From NCBI GenBank assembly GCA_900548385.1, contig URKJ01000013.1, positions 1-64,000 on the forward strand: a DNA stretch of 64,000 bases, given 5' to 3'. This DNA is from an uncultured bacterium. GTDB lineage: Bacteria; Verrucomicrobiota; Lentisphaeria; Victivallales; UBA1829. Below, piece by piece: positions 33,918-42,997 of this stretch. How positions within the stretch are numbered: position 1 is the first letter of the stretch; each line of letters starts with the position of its first letter. Made by a program: the position numbers and the translations under genes. The notes beneath the pieces were generated by a model. It saw only the letters and a list, made by a program, of their open reading frames with translations. It ran no database searches and was not told the origin of the DNA.

Positions 33918-35720
33918 TCAGAAAAGTTCTTTTTTGTTTCTCAGCAGTTCCCGGTATTTATCAAAGACCCCGGCTTTGGAAACGAATCCGATGTATTTGC
34001 CGTTTTCGGTGACCGGAAGCAGCCAGGAATGCAGACTTTCAAACAGACGCGTCGCCGCACCGAGCGTGTCGTTGACCGAAAGAACGGGGGGCGCATCGGA
34101 CATCACGTCGTATACCAGCGCCACGTCGTACAGATTGGAGTCCAGCAGAAACGGACGGACGTCGTCGAGAGTCACAATACCCACGATTCCGCCTTTGTCA
34201 TCCAGCACGGGAAATACGTTGCGCGGGGAGGTCATCACGTTTTTCAGCAGTGCGCGGAGATTATCCGAAACGGAAACGGGGATGAAGTCGGTTTCGACCA
34301 GTTCGCCGATCGTCACTTTTTCCAGCATCAGGGTCGCCTGATTCGGTTCCGGAGAGCCGCCGTGTTCTTCGATCTGGGTCTTGTAGACGTTATATTTTGT
34401 GATTTTTTTGCAGATGAAGCAGGAGAGCGAGGCGACGATCATCAGCGGGATGAACAGACGGTAGCCGCCGGTGATTTCGGCGATCAGGAACATGCCCGTC
34501 ATCGGGGCGTGCATCACTCCCGCGATCACGCCGCCCATGCCGACCGCGATAAAGTTCACTTCACTGAGATGATAATTTTCCGCCGCCACCATGTTGACAA
34601 AACGGGCGACGCAGAATCCGGTAAACGCTCCGATGAACATGGACGGAGCGAAAATACCGCCGTCGCCGCCGGAATCCAGCGTGGCGGAGGTCGCAAACAC
34701 CTTCAGCATGACCAGCAGAAGGCACATTCCGAGAAACAGCCAGCCGCTGCCGATCAGCTCCGCGAACGGACTCTCTTTCATGATATAACCGTCCCGCCCG
34801 TCGACGATGGCGGAGATGAAGTTGTACCCTTCACCCTTGAGCGCGGGAAGGGCAAGGAACATCAGATAGAGGATTGCGCCGCCGGTAACGGCTTTCAGCC
34901 AGGGATTTTTGAAGAATTCCCATTTCCGGCTGAGCCAGGTCGAGGTACGGATCGTATATGCCGAAACACATCCCGCGGCGACGCCGAGGACCACATAGAA
35001 CGGCAGATTGATCGTGCTCCAGCCCGAACTGAGCTGGACGAACGGCTGATTGTCGTAAAGAGTTTCCGACACCACCGCGGCGGTTGCGGATGCCATCAGC
35101 AGCGGAACCAGAGCGGGGACCGAGAACGCCGGAAGCAGAATTTCACATGCGAACAGCGCTCCGGCGACCGGGCTGTTGAAGATTGCGGATATGCCGGCTC
35201 CGCCGCCGCATGCCAGCAGAAGCGTGCGCGTCTCCAGTCCGGTATGCAGAAATTTCGCCACGTTGGAACCGATCGCGGAACCTGTCAGGGCGATCGGAGC
35301 TTCCAGTCCCGCGGCGCCGCCGAGTCCTACACTGATTCCGCTTGTTACAAGGTGGGACCATGTGTGCTGTTTCGGTATGTCACTGGTGCCGTTCGTGGTG
35401 GAAACGATGACGTTTGCAAGGCTTTTGTCGTATTTTCCTTTTACGAAGAGTTTCACGAAGATCACGCAGAGGATGATTCCGACAACCGGCATGGCGGGGG
35501 CGAGCCACATGACCCACGGGCCTTCCGCATGGCGGGCGACGCGGTGGAAATAATCGGTGATGTTTTTCAGGGTAACGGCGGCAAGTCCGGAGAGCAGCCC
35601 CACGAAAATACTCAGCAGCAGGATATAGCCCTGATGACCCATCCATTGACGCAAAACTTCCGTGAATCTGGATACACTCAGATTTGCGTATTTCAGCAGC
35701 AGTCGGTGACGGAATTTCAT
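33918..35720 (-). CDS. ClC-type chloride channel/antiporter with CBS domains
   Basis: A 600-residue protein. The ClC membrane domain covers about 25-430, with GVGLGGAAGLEAPI-like selectivity motif (SVGLGGAAGLEAPIALTG), GGDGGIFAPSMFIGAFTG and GVIAGVMHAPMTGMFLIAE. Two CBS domains occupy about 470-590 (DFIPVSVSDNLRALLKNV, VMSDAPPVLSVNDTLG). The E-A-P variant of the E-G-P motif is common in such bacterial proteins. It moves Cl- (and perhaps H+ in exchange), gated by a nucleotide bound to the CBS pair. Its start overlaps the nrdR stop by one base. Confidence 0.93.
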   Translation of the reverse strand: MKFRHRLLLKYANLSVSRFTEVLRQWMGHQGYILLLSIFVGLLSGLAAVTLKNITDYFHRVARHAEGPWVMWLAPAMPVVGIILCVIFVKLFVKGKYDKSLANVIVSTTNGTSDIPKQHTWSHLVTSGISVGLGGAAGLEAPIALTGSAIGSNVAKFLHTGLETRTLLLACGGGAGISAIFNSPVAGALFACEILLPAFSVPALVPLLMASATAAVVSETLYDNQPFVQLSSGWSTINLPFYVVLGVAAGCVSAYTIRTSTWLSRKWEFFKNPWLKAVTGGAILYLMFLALPALKGEGYNFISAIVDGRDGYIMKESPFAELIGSGWLFLGMCLLLVMLKVFATSATLDSGGDGGIFAPSMFIGAFTGFCVARFVNMVAAENYHLSEVNFIAVGMGGVIAGVMHAPMTGMFLIAEITGGYRLFIPLMIVASLSCFICKKITKYNVYKTQIEEHGGSPEPNQATLMLEKVTIGELVETDFIPVSVSDNLRALLKNVMTSPRNVFPVLDDKGGIVGIVTLDDVRPFLLDSNLYDVALVYDVMSDAPPVLSVNDTLGAATRLFESLHSWLLPVTENGKYIGFVSKAGVFDKYRELLRNKKELF

Positions 35721-36202
35721 TATTTTGCGCCTGCGGCCGGATTCTTTTTCTTGTCCCGGTTCATGGTACGGATTTCTTTGAGAAATTCGTCGAGATTCTT
35801 GAAATCCTTGTAGACGGAGGCGAAGCTGATACAGGCGACTTCGTCAAGTTCCCGTAATGCTTCGATTGCTCTGGCGCCGATTTCCACAGTGGAAATTTCC
35901 CGGTCGTAATCGTTCTCAATGGAAGATGTCAGCTTATTGACAAGAGAGTCCACCTGTTCCTGCGTGATCGCGCGTTTCCAACAGGCTTTTTCAATGCCGG
36001 TCTGCAATTTATTCCGGTCGAAATTTTCCCGGGAACCATCGCGTTTTATGACCTTGAGTTCATTCGGGACGATTTCTTCACAAGTTGTGAACCGGTATCC
36101 GCAGCTGAGGCATTCCCGTCGCCTCCGCACACCGGCTCCCTCTTTGATGGAACGCGAATCAACAACTTTATCATCCTGACACGCACATCTGGGGCATCTC
36201 AT
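35720..36202 (-). CDS. nrdR: Transcriptional repressor NrdR
   Basis: A 160-residue regulator of ribonucleotide reductase genes. The N-terminal zinc ribbon uses Cys3, Cys6, Cys31 and Cys34 (MRCPRC, RRECLSCGYRF) and is followed by the ATP-cone at about 50-140 (VIKRDGSRENFDRNKLQTGI). It binds NrdR boxes when dATP/ATP is bound. Box-like sites occur in the nrdD promoter of this window (9928-9973). It starts a leftward operon with clcA and an ATP-cone protein. Confidence 0.97.
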   Translation of the reverse strand: MRCPRCACQDDKVVDSRSIKEGAGVRRRRECLSCGYRFTTCEEIVPNELKVIKRDGSRENFDRNKLQTGIEKACWKRAITQEQVDSLVNKLTSSIENDYDREISTVEIGARAIEALRELDEVACISFASVYKDFKNLDEFLKEIRTMNRDKKKNPAAGAK

Positions 36203-36250
36203 TTACAAGGATCTCTTTCTTTTTTTGGGTATGACCTTATAAATTATATT

Positions 36251-36278
36251 AATATACATCAACTTTTGATTTTTTCAA
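36251..36278 (-). promoter_or_regulatory. Promoter of the nrdR operon
   Basis: On the minus strand TTGAAA (36278-36273), 16 bases, TATATT (36256-36251). The -10 lies in the palindrome TATATTAATATA (36245-36256). No good NrdR box is seen here. Confidence 0.6.
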
Positions 36279-36300
36279 GGGTATTGTGAAAAATATAACG

Positions 36301-36330
36301 CGGCAGCCTGCATTTTTTTACAGGCTGCCG
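36301..36330 (-). terminator. Stem-loop after the prepilin-like gene
   Basis: A perfect ten-base inverted repeat, CGGCAGCCTG (36301-36310) and CAGGCTGCCG (36321-36330), with an AT-rich loop. It lies between the prepilin-like gene and the nrdR promoter. A clean U-tract is not present. Confidence 0.5.
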
Positions 36331-36356
36331 GAGGAGAAAAATACGGACCGGATTTA

Positions 36357-36926
36357 TCAGTTCCGTGAAAAGTTGGTAATATCGTCGCCGAGTTCGTCGG
36401 GGTAGTTATTTTCAAAATTGCTTTTGGTTTTAAAATCGCTGGAGCTTGCGGAGCCGTCTCCTGCCTCTTTATCTCCGCCGAAAGAGATCAGATCGAATGT
36501 TTCGGAGTTGAACACACCCGGCCGCAAGTAGAAGATGGGACGTCCCCAGCCATCCAGAATTTTACAGCGTTCGCCGTCCGTCATCCGGATACCGCGGATT
36601 TTGCCGCTTTTGCCGCTTTTGTCAATGCTGACGTCATTGAAGAAGCCCCAGAGCGTGTTTTTATAATACAGCGGTTCCGCTGAATCCGTTTTGGAAAAAT
36701 CGACTTTGTCCATGATGAATTGGGAATCCGTCATCATTTCCGGATAGAAGGAGAACGTTTCGTGATATTTCTGCAACGCCATTTCGATCAGTTTGAAGGT
36801 GGTTCTGGTTTGCGTGTCGGCTATTTTGTTGCGGACATAACCGGTGACGCCGAGTCCGGTGGCTGTGAGGATGCCGATGATCGAAACGGCGACGAGGATT
36901 TCTACCAGAGTATAAGGTTTGCGCAT
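36357..36926 (-). CDS. Type II secretion/type IV pilus-like pseudopilin
   Basis: A 189-residue protein with the prepilin N-terminal helix (MRKPYTLVEILVAVSIIGIL), including Glu at position +5 of the mature form, and a GspG-like long helix and globular domain (DTQTRTTFKLIEMALQKYHE). The residue before the predicted cut is Pro rather than Gly. It has its own strong promoter and terminator, with no other secretion gene nearby. It could be a surface pseudopilin that uses machinery encoded elsewhere. Confidence 0.85.
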   Translation of the reverse strand: MRKPYTLVEILVAVSIIGILTATGLGVTGYVRNKIADTQTRTTFKLIEMALQKYHETFSFYPEMMTDSQFIMDKVDFSKTDSAEPLYYKNTLWGFFNDVSIDKSGKSGKIRGIRMTDGERCKILDGWGRPIFYLRPGVFNSETFDLISFGGDKEAGDGSASSSDFKTKSNFENNYPDELGDDITNFSRN

Positions 36927-36962
36927 TTTGTTCTCCTTAAAAGAATATGGATCTTTGGCTGT

Positions 36963-36991
36963 AGTATATCACGGAAGAGCGGAAAAGTCAA
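36963..36991 (-). promoter_or_regulatory. Strong promoter of the pseudopilin gene
   Basis: On the minus strand TTGACT (36991-36986), 17 bases, TATACT (36968-36963), 37 bases before the start. Confidence 0.7.
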
Positions 36992-37035
36992 ATCAAACTT
37001 TGCATCCGGCGCCGGATAAAAAATTTAAGAAAAGA

Positions 37036-37077
37036 TAGTGACACAGTATTGTTATAGTTGTGTCACTACGATATAAT
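37036..37077 (+). promoter_or_regulatory. Operator-promoter of the hybrid GntR/LacI regulator
   Basis: A perfect ten-base inverted repeat TAGTGACACA (37036-37045) and TGTGTCACTA (37059-37068) surrounds the -35 TTGTTA (37049-37054), which is 17 bases from TATAAT (37072-37077). A dimeric regulator bound here would cover the promoter, so autoregulation is likely. Confidence 0.7.
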
Positions 37078-37118
37078 AATAAAAAGGCGGGATATTGAAA
37101 CGGAAAACGGAGTATGCA

Positions 37119-38189
37119 ATGCCGCGCAGCATTCAGAAAGAAATCAGGGAATTTTACGACGTTCTGGAGCAGGAACTGGATCGTTTTTCATGCGGTCAGC
37201 AGTTTTATTCCATCCGGGAACTGATCGAAAGGCATCGTGTTTCCCGGCGGACGGTCGAGAAAACGCTGGCGCGCCTGGAGGCGGAAGGACAGATTGCCGT
37301 TGAACCGGCAAAGGGAATCTACGTCAGCCGGAACCGGGACAAGACGGTCCGCACCGTGACAAGTGTTCATTGCGACTGGCCGGCGGAGTACTGGCAGAAT
37401 CTGGATGCGGAGATTGAGGCGGAGGTGCAGAGACATCCGGGATGGCGTTTCTCCCGCGCGCTGTTTGAACCGAATTCCGGTTCGGATTATCTGCGGTGTC
37501 TGAACACATTGCACGGGGATGTGATCCTGTTTACATTTCCGATCCACCGTTTCCGCTCGTCGGAGATTGCGGCGATTCTGTCGGCGGATGTTCCGATTGT
37601 CTTTCTGGAAAACAATCTGCTTTGCGACGGCGTCAACGTTGTGGATTCCCAGCCGGAATACGCCGGGATGATGGCGGCGGAATGTCTGATCCGGAACGGG
37701 CACCGCGAGCTTGCACTGATTCTTTCCGAACCGTGGAGCATGGGCGACGGACGCCGCAACGCCGGATTCCTGAATTATGCGCGTCTGCATGGAATCGAAC
37801 CGCACATCATCGACTGTTCCGTGCAGGGCGGCGAAGCCTCCTGCGCAAAAGTGCATGATGTTCTGCTGGACAACTTTCGCCGGAATGGTCCCGCGTTTAC
37901 CGGATGTTTCACGATGAGCGATTATTCCGCGCTCGGTGTGATCAGTGCGATCAAGGAATACGGCCTTTCCGTTCCCGGAGACGTCAGCGTTATCGGCGTT
38001 TCGGGAATTGCCAGCGGAGCGCATTTCGATCCGCCTTTGACAACTGTCGCATGTGATATGAAGAGGATTGCCGCTGTGATCGGCGAGGGGCTTTCCTCAT
38101 TGTTTTCCGGAGGAACGTTCGGAGTCCGCACCGTTTCTCCGGTTTTGATAGAACGGAAATCCGTAAAAAATTTACAAAAAGGAAATTGA
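37119..38189 (+). CDS. GntR-HTH/LacI-sensor hybrid transcriptional regulator
   Basis: A 356-residue regulator. Residues about 1-65 form a GntR-type winged helix (FYSIRELIERHRVSRRTVEK, TLARLEAEGQIAVEPAKGIY), and the rest is a LacI/GalR-type periplasmic-binding sensor (DVPIVFLENNLLCDGVNVVD, MMAAECLIRNGHRELALIL, GDVSVIGVSGI). Such hybrids control sugar genes in Lentisphaerae. Start ATG 37119 follows ACGGAG (37107-37112); a TTG at 37095 is an alternative. The next two genes, a prepilin-like protein and a secreted glycosidase, are in the same operon (one base from stop to next start). Confidence 0.9.
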   Translation: MPRSIQKEIREFYDVLEQELDRFSCGQQFYSIRELIERHRVSRRTVEKTLARLEAEGQIAVEPAKGIYVSRNRDKTVRTVTSVHCDWPAEYWQNLDAEIEAEVQRHPGWRFSRALFEPNSGSDYLRCLNTLHGDVILFTFPIHRFRSSEIAAILSADVPIVFLENNLLCDGVNVVDSQPEYAGMMAAECLIRNGHRELALILSEPWSMGDGRRNAGFLNYARLHGIEPHIIDCSVQGGEASCAKVHDVLLDNFRRNGPAFTGCFTMSDYSALGVISAIKEYGLSVPGDVSVIGVSGIASGAHFDPPLTTVACDMKRIAAVIGEGLSSLFSGGTFGVRTVSPVLIERKSVKNLQKGN

Positions 38190-38918
38190 ATGATGAAGAA
38201 GAAAGTACGATTCACCCTTGTGGAACTCCTCGTGGTAATTGCCGTGATCGCAATCCTGGCGGGGCTGCTTTTGCCCGCTTTGAATTCCGCGAGAGAAAAA
38301 GCAAACAGCATCCGATGTGTGAACAATCTGTCGCAGCTGATGAAAGGGCAGCAGCTGTATGCGTCGGATTTCGACGATCATTTTTATTTTGTTTCCAATA
38401 TTGCCGGAACGGTTTATTATTGGACGGATATGCTGCACAAAATGCGGAGCTATGTGCCGAATAGCCGTGTTTTTTCCTGTTCTTCCAATTCCAAATCGCC
38501 AGAGGAATACAACGGCTGGAAGGCGTATGGAATGTACCGTGCCGGAAAACGCGGGGTGGACGAATACGGAGATACGGACTGGCAGAGCAATACGGTCCGG
38601 AACGGTGATTTTGTCATACGGATCGGCGGTGCGGGGGAATTCATCGGCTACAAGGTCAGCCGGATGAAAGGCGCATCGGGATTTGTCCTGCTTGCGGATT
38701 CCGTCGATATCAGCTCCGGAGCGCCGGTTCTGCAATGGAAACCGGGGTGGTTTCTGGATGACAACTGTGGGATTCACATGCTTCATAAAGGACGTGCCAA
38801 CTGCGCGTTCGCGGATGGTCATGTCGCGGCAAAGACCGCGCTTCAGCTGCGCCGGGAGACGACGCTTCCGGTCAAGGTCAGCTATTCGGAATTTTTAACC
38901 AGAACCTGTATTTGGTAA
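38190..38918 (+). CDS. Prepilin-like protein with H-X9-DG C-terminal motif
   Basis: A 242-residue protein with a prepilin-type helix (RFTLVELLVVIAVIAILAGL, Glu at +5, Arg at -1 instead of Gly) and the C-terminal HKGRANCAFADGHV of the H-X9-DG family (DUF1559-related), which is massively expanded in Planctomycetes and Lentisphaerae. Its role is unknown; in Victivallis-like genomes such genes sit beside sugar regulators and glycosidases, as here. ATG 38190 directly follows the stop of the regulator gene. Confidence 0.9.
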   Translation: MMKKKVRFTLVELLVVIAVIAILAGLLLPALNSAREKANSIRCVNNLSQLMKGQQLYASDFDDHFYFVSNIAGTVYYWTDMLHKMRSYVPNSRVFSCSSNSKSPEEYNGWKAYGMYRAGKRGVDEYGDTDWQSNTVRNGDFVIRIGGAGEFIGYKVSRMKGASGFVLLADSVDISSGAPVLQWKPGWFLDDNCGIHMLHKGRANCAFADGHVAAKTALQLRRETTLPVKVSYSEFLTRTCIW

Positions 38919-38928
38919 AGGAGTGAGA

Positions 38929-40794
38929 ATGCGTATGAAAATCGGAATGTCGGCAATCGTTTCCGGCCTGATTCTGGCGTCAGTATGTGAAGCGGAGAAT
39001 ATCGGGGATCCGTTCGGCGTCTGCGCCCATCTGAACCGGTGGGAATATAGCCGGATGCCGGAGGAACTGGAGTTGATGAGACAGGCGGGGATTCGCAATG
39101 TCCGGTCGGATCTGGACTGGAAACAGGTGGAGCCGCAGAAAGGGAAATGGGATTTCCGCCGCTGGGATTCCCTGTTTGCCGAAGCGGAACGGAAGAATAT
39201 CACGGTTCTGCCGATCCTGCCCGGAGCCCAGCCGCAGTGGGGGACTCCGTTAGCCCGGCACCCCGAAGAGTGGGACAGGTATCTGAAAACCGTGCTTCAG
39301 CGGTATCCCGGACAGAAATACTGGGAGATCGTCAATGAACCGGATCTGAATGAGTTCTCCAATCCGGAGGCGTACGGTGCTTTTCTGCAAAAGACGTACC
39401 GGCGGATCAAGCAGCTGCGTCCGGATGCCGTTGTCCTGACCGGGGGATTCGGCAATATTCCGATCCCGTATCTTCGACGCATGCTGAAAGCGGGCGGAGC
39501 CGGTTCCTTTGACGTGATGAACGTTCATCCGTATTATTGGAAAGACTCTCCGGAAGGTTCGCTTGCCTGCGAGCTTCGGGAACTGCGCCGGCTGATGCGG
39601 GAATCCGGAGACGGCGGCAAGGAAATCTGGATGACGGAAACCGGTTATGCAACGGCGGAGCGCATGGATATGAGGAAAATCACCGCCGCCGTTCTGGAAA
39701 AACTCGGCTTGAACCGCGACTCCATTCCTGTTGCGCTGATTGCGGATAACGATTATCTGTATTATTCGGAGGGGTTCAATCTGGACCGGAGCAAATTTTT
39801 TTCCGCGAACCGGAAATTCCGCGAAATCACACTGAAAGGGCTTGCATCTCTGGATCCCCGCAGCTGTCCGCTGGTCGTTCTTGCGCCCAATGAAGGATTT
39901 CCGATGGCATATCATAAGGATCTCCTGAATTATGTGAAAGCGGGCGGAACCGTTTTTGTGCCGGGCGGCGGGATCCCGCTTTATTATGATTATCAGAAAA
40001 AAGGGGATGCCGTTGTGCGTGTTCCCGCGTCCGAGGGGATTCAGCGGGCGTTTCACATCGGCTGGGATGCCTGGTGGGTTCGCCCCGGAACACCGAAGAG
40101 CACCCGGAGCCAGAAGATCGCGGACGGTTTCGCCCGTGATCTGCCCTTTCCCGGTTCGGCTGCCCGTTTTCTTTCCGCCCGGAATCTGAAGCCGGGAGAT
40201 GTGCTGATCCCGGTCGTGACCGCATATTCCAGTGACCGGAGTTATTCGGCGCCTGTCGCCGGGATCTATAAATTCAACAGCGATCTGAAAGGCAATATCG
40301 TTGTTTTCGCCTGGTCGGAATATGCCGACTCCGTTTCAAAGGAGATGCAGGCGAAACTTCTTCCCCGGACTTACCTGATCGCTCTGAGCGAGGGCGTCCG
40401 CAAAGTTTTCTGGTACAGCTTCCGCTCCATGGGAACGTATGCGGATTCCAGAGAGTCGCATTTCGGGATTCTGGAACGGGATTTGAACCGGAAGCCCGCC
40501 TATACCGCATACCGGACTCTGACCGAAGTCCTGCCTTCCGGTTCTTCCCGTCCGGAATGGAAAAAGAACGCATTCATCTACTCCGCCAGCTGGAACAGAC
40601 CGGACGGAGCCAAAGTATATGCGTTATGGCGCGTGCGCGGAAAATCGGAGCTGAAACCGCGGATCAGGGGAACCGTCCGGGAGATCCGGGATTATCTCGG
40701 CAATCCGGTGGAATTGCGCAACGGAACGTTGACGGTTTCCGATGGAATCACTTACCTGATCGGAAACCGCGATTTGAGCGTGGAACTGCCCTGA
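38929..40794 (+). CDS. Secreted GH-A clan glycoside hydrolase (GH39/GH5-like)
   Basis: A 621-residue exported enzyme with a signal peptide (about 1-22). The TIM barrel carries EIVNEPDLNEF (acid/base Glu) and WMTETGYATAE (nucleophile Glu), the pair expected of retaining clan GH-A hydrolases. A second module at about 280-400 has a glutamine-amidotransferase-like strand pattern (LVVLAPNEGFPMAYHKDLLN, VKAGGTVFVPGGG), and a beta-domain closes the protein. The substrate is unknown, probably a plant or mucin glycan. ATG 38929 lies five bases after AAAGGAG; ATG 38935 is also possible. Confidence 0.82.
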   Translation: MRMKIGMSAIVSGLILASVCEAENIGDPFGVCAHLNRWEYSRMPEELELMRQAGIRNVRSDLDWKQVEPQKGKWDFRRWDSLFAEAERKNITVLPILPGAQPQWGTPLARHPEEWDRYLKTVLQRYPGQKYWEIVNEPDLNEFSNPEAYGAFLQKTYRRIKQLRPDAVVLTGGFGNIPIPYLRRMLKAGGAGSFDVMNVHPYYWKDSPEGSLACELRELRRLMRESGDGGKEIWMTETGYATAERMDMRKITAAVLEKLGLNRDSIPVALIADNDYLYYSEGFNLDRSKFFSANRKFREITLKGLASLDPRSCPLVVLAPNEGFPMAYHKDLLNYVKAGGTVFVPGGGIPLYYDYQKKGDAVVRVPASEGIQRAFHIGWDAWWVRPGTPKSTRSQKIADGFARDLPFPGSAARFLSARNLKPGDVLIPVVTAYSSDRSYSAPVAGIYKFNSDLKGNIVVFAWSEYADSVSKEMQAKLLPRTYLIALSEGVRKVFWYSFRSMGTYADSRESHFGILERDLNRKPAYTAYRTLTEVLPSGSSRPEWKKNAFIYSASWNRPDGAKVYALWRVRGKSELKPRIRGTVREIRDYLGNPVELRNGTLTVSDGITYLIGNRDLSVELP

Positions 40795-40803
40795 TTCGTT
40801 CGA

Positions 40804-42819
40804 TCAGCGGTTCCGTTTCAAAACGGTGCTGCCGGAGGGCGGGAGCGTGAGAACCGTGAGTTCTCCGCTCCGGTTCCAGATGTCTTCCATAGGAAACGGC
40901 AGAGAAAAGCGCTGTTCTTCCGGCGTCAGATTCAGAATGAAGTAATATTCCGATCCGTCGGCGGCGATCCGTCGGCTGACGGCGAGCGGTTCCGGGATCC
41001 CTGCAAGCACCGGGGCGATTCCGCATTCATGCAGGAGTCCGCCATAGAACTCCGTCAGGAAATCGAGTCCGGTCCGCGCGCCGATATAGACCGCTTTGCC
41101 TTGACCGAAGCGGTTGGCGGTTACCGCCGGGGAGCCCGCATAGAATTCCGCATTATAGGCAGCCAGGATTTCCGCACCTTCCGCATGGAGATATTCCGCA
41201 TAGTCCTGCACCTCGTACCGTTTCCCGTTGAAGTCGAACGACTGTTTCACCTGCGGCTCCAGTCCGTCGATATCCTCGTTCCAGATGCCGAAGAGCTGCC
41301 GCAGCTCTTTCCCGCCGGGATTTCCGCCGAAGAAGCAGGCGTTGTTTTCGTCAACGTATGCGGAGAGATAGGTCATGACGAGCGTTCCACCATTGCGGAC
41401 GAATTCCGTCAACCGTTCCGCGACGCCGTTTTTCAGCAGGAAAAACATCGGTGCGACAAGGAGTTTGTATTTGCTGAAATCGCAATCGCTGTTGATGACG
41501 GCGAGGTCGGTGTTGTGTTTCCAGAGGGCGCGGTAGTGCTGAACGACCGTTTGTTCATACTGTTTGACTTCATCTCCTCCGAAGCCGTTGGTGTACTGAA
41601 GAGCCCAGAGAGCTTCCCAGTCAAAGAGGACGGCGGTTTCCTGAGACCGTCCGGAATCGACGATCTCCGCGATATTTTCCAGATGCGCGCCGTAATCGGC
41701 GACGGTCCGGAACGTGAGCGTTTGATCGGAACCGTCGTGTCCGACCACGGCTCCATGGATTTTCTCTGCGTTTCCGCGTCCTTTTCTCCACTGGAAATAC
41801 ATCGTGCCGTCGGAACCGTGTCCGAGTGCAAGGTGCATTTCGCGGACGAGTTCATTGGGGCGGCGCATTTTGGTGTATTTGTGATAGTTCGGGATTCCGG
41901 GGCAGGTTTCAAAGAGAATAAACGGCTTGTCGAGCATGGTATAGTGCATGTCATGCAGGAAAGAGAACCGCGCGGCTTCCCGCTCCACATCGCCGAGATA
42001 CCAGTCGGGATAACAGTCGTCGCCGATGAAATCGCATTCTTTGGCAATTTCCCAGTAATTGAGCGGGCCGAATGTTCCCATCATGTTGGTTGTTGCCGGC
42101 TTGTCGGAGAATTTCCGGACGGCATTGATTTCCATACGGAAGAAATCGGTGATGTTTGCCGTGACAAAACGCATCCAGTCGAGACGTCCGATGTCGAGCG
42201 CCGTATCTTGCGGGTGGACTTGTGCCCAGTCGGTGAAGTTGTGCCCCCAGAATGCGGACCAGTAACACCGGTTGAGATTTTCCAGCGAGCCGTAACGCCA
42301 CTTCAGGAAGTCGTGAAACCGTGCCAGACATTGGTCGCAGTAACAGACGGTGCTGTATTCATTGCTGATATGCCAGCCCGCGAGGGCGGGGTGGGCGTGG
42401 TAGCGTTCCGCAAGTTTTTCATTCATGCGAACAGTGAATTTGCGGAAAACGGGAGAGTTGTAACATGCGCTCTGGCGGGTCATCCAAGGTGCGCGGCTGC
42501 CGTCCTCGCGAACCAGCGCGGTTTCCGGATAGCACTGTCCCATCCAGCCCGGACGGGAGGCGGAAGGCGTGGCGAGGAAGATCTTTTTTCCGCGTTCGGC
42601 ACAACGGTCCATGATCCGGTCGAGCCATGAGAAATCAAATTTCCCCTCTTCTGTCTCAATCTGTCCCCACGAGAAAATACCGAGCGAGAACGTATTGCAG
42701 TGAGCCTGATCCATGAGTTCGAAATCGCGGTCGATGATTTCCGGATACTGTTTGATCCACTGATCCGGATTCCAGTCTCCGCCATGCAGAATGTGCGGAA
42801 AATCTTTGATGATCGGCAT
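40804..42819 (-). CDS. Beta-galactosidase, GH42 family
   Basis: A 671-residue cytoplasmic enzyme. The GH42 marks are HGGDWNPDQWIKQYPEI at the start, the acid/base Glu in WHISNEYSTVCYC, the nucleophile Glu in FILFETCPGIPNY and the Cys cluster CYCDQC of the zinc site. A trimerisation domain with Rossmann-like fold follows (YKLLVAPMFFLLKNGVAERL), then a C-terminal beta-domain. It hydrolyses terminal beta-galactosides taken up by the cell. Start 42819 follows AAAGGGAG. Convergent with the preceding GH gene. Confidence 0.94.
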   Translation of the reverse strand: MPIIKDFPHILHGGDWNPDQWIKQYPEIIDRDFELMDQAHCNTFSLGIFSWGQIETEEGKFDFSWLDRIMDRCAERGKKIFLATPSASRPGWMGQCYPETALVREDGSRAPWMTRQSACYNSPVFRKFTVRMNEKLAERYHAHPALAGWHISNEYSTVCYCDQCLARFHDFLKWRYGSLENLNRCYWSAFWGHNFTDWAQVHPQDTALDIGRLDWMRFVTANITDFFRMEINAVRKFSDKPATTNMMGTFGPLNYWEIAKECDFIGDDCYPDWYLGDVEREAARFSFLHDMHYTMLDKPFILFETCPGIPNYHKYTKMRRPNELVREMHLALGHGSDGTMYFQWRKGRGNAEKIHGAVVGHDGSDQTLTFRTVADYGAHLENIAEIVDSGRSQETAVLFDWEALWALQYTNGFGGDEVKQYEQTVVQHYRALWKHNTDLAVINSDCDFSKYKLLVAPMFFLLKNGVAERLTEFVRNGGTLVMTYLSAYVDENNACFFGGNPGGKELRQLFGIWNEDIDGLEPQVKQSFDFNGKRYEVQDYAEYLHAEGAEILAAYNAEFYAGSPAVTANRFGQGKAVYIGARTGLDFLTEFYGGLLHECGIAPVLAGIPEPLAVSRRIAADGSEYYFILNLTPEEQRFSLPFPMEDIWNRSGELTVLTLPPSGSTVLKRNR

Positions 42820-42849
42820 TGTATGCTCCCTTTCTTTTTTGTTTTTGCA

Positions 42850-42877
42850 AATATAGCACGATTTTCCGTCATGTCTA
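42850..42877 (-). promoter_or_regulatory. Promoter of the GH42 gene
   Basis: On the minus strand TAGACA (42877-42872), 16 bases, TATATT (42855-42850). Confidence 0.55.
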
Positions 42878-42918
42878 TTTATGAAAACAGGAATTCGGAG
42901 ATTTTTTATGCCTGTATC

Positions 42919-42946
42919 TTGACTTTTGATTCGGAGAAAGTATATT
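42919..42946 (+). promoter_or_regulatory. Promoter of the DUF6625 glycosyltransferase gene
   Basis: TTGACT (42919-42924), 16 bases, TATATT (42941-42946), 52 bases upstream of the start codon. Confidence 0.65.
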
Positions 42947-42997
42947 GGAAACTTTTGATATTTTGTGCATACGTTATAATCAGGAACAATTCCCGGC

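Noticed and set aside
34029..35813. 594-residue frame opposite clcA
   Set aside because: Antisense shadow of the chloride channel gene; low-hydrophobicity, His/Arg/Asp-rich and no domain.
41029..42630. 533-residue frame opposite the GH42 gene
   Set aside because: Antisense shadow; the GH42 protein has both catalytic Glu and the zinc Cys.
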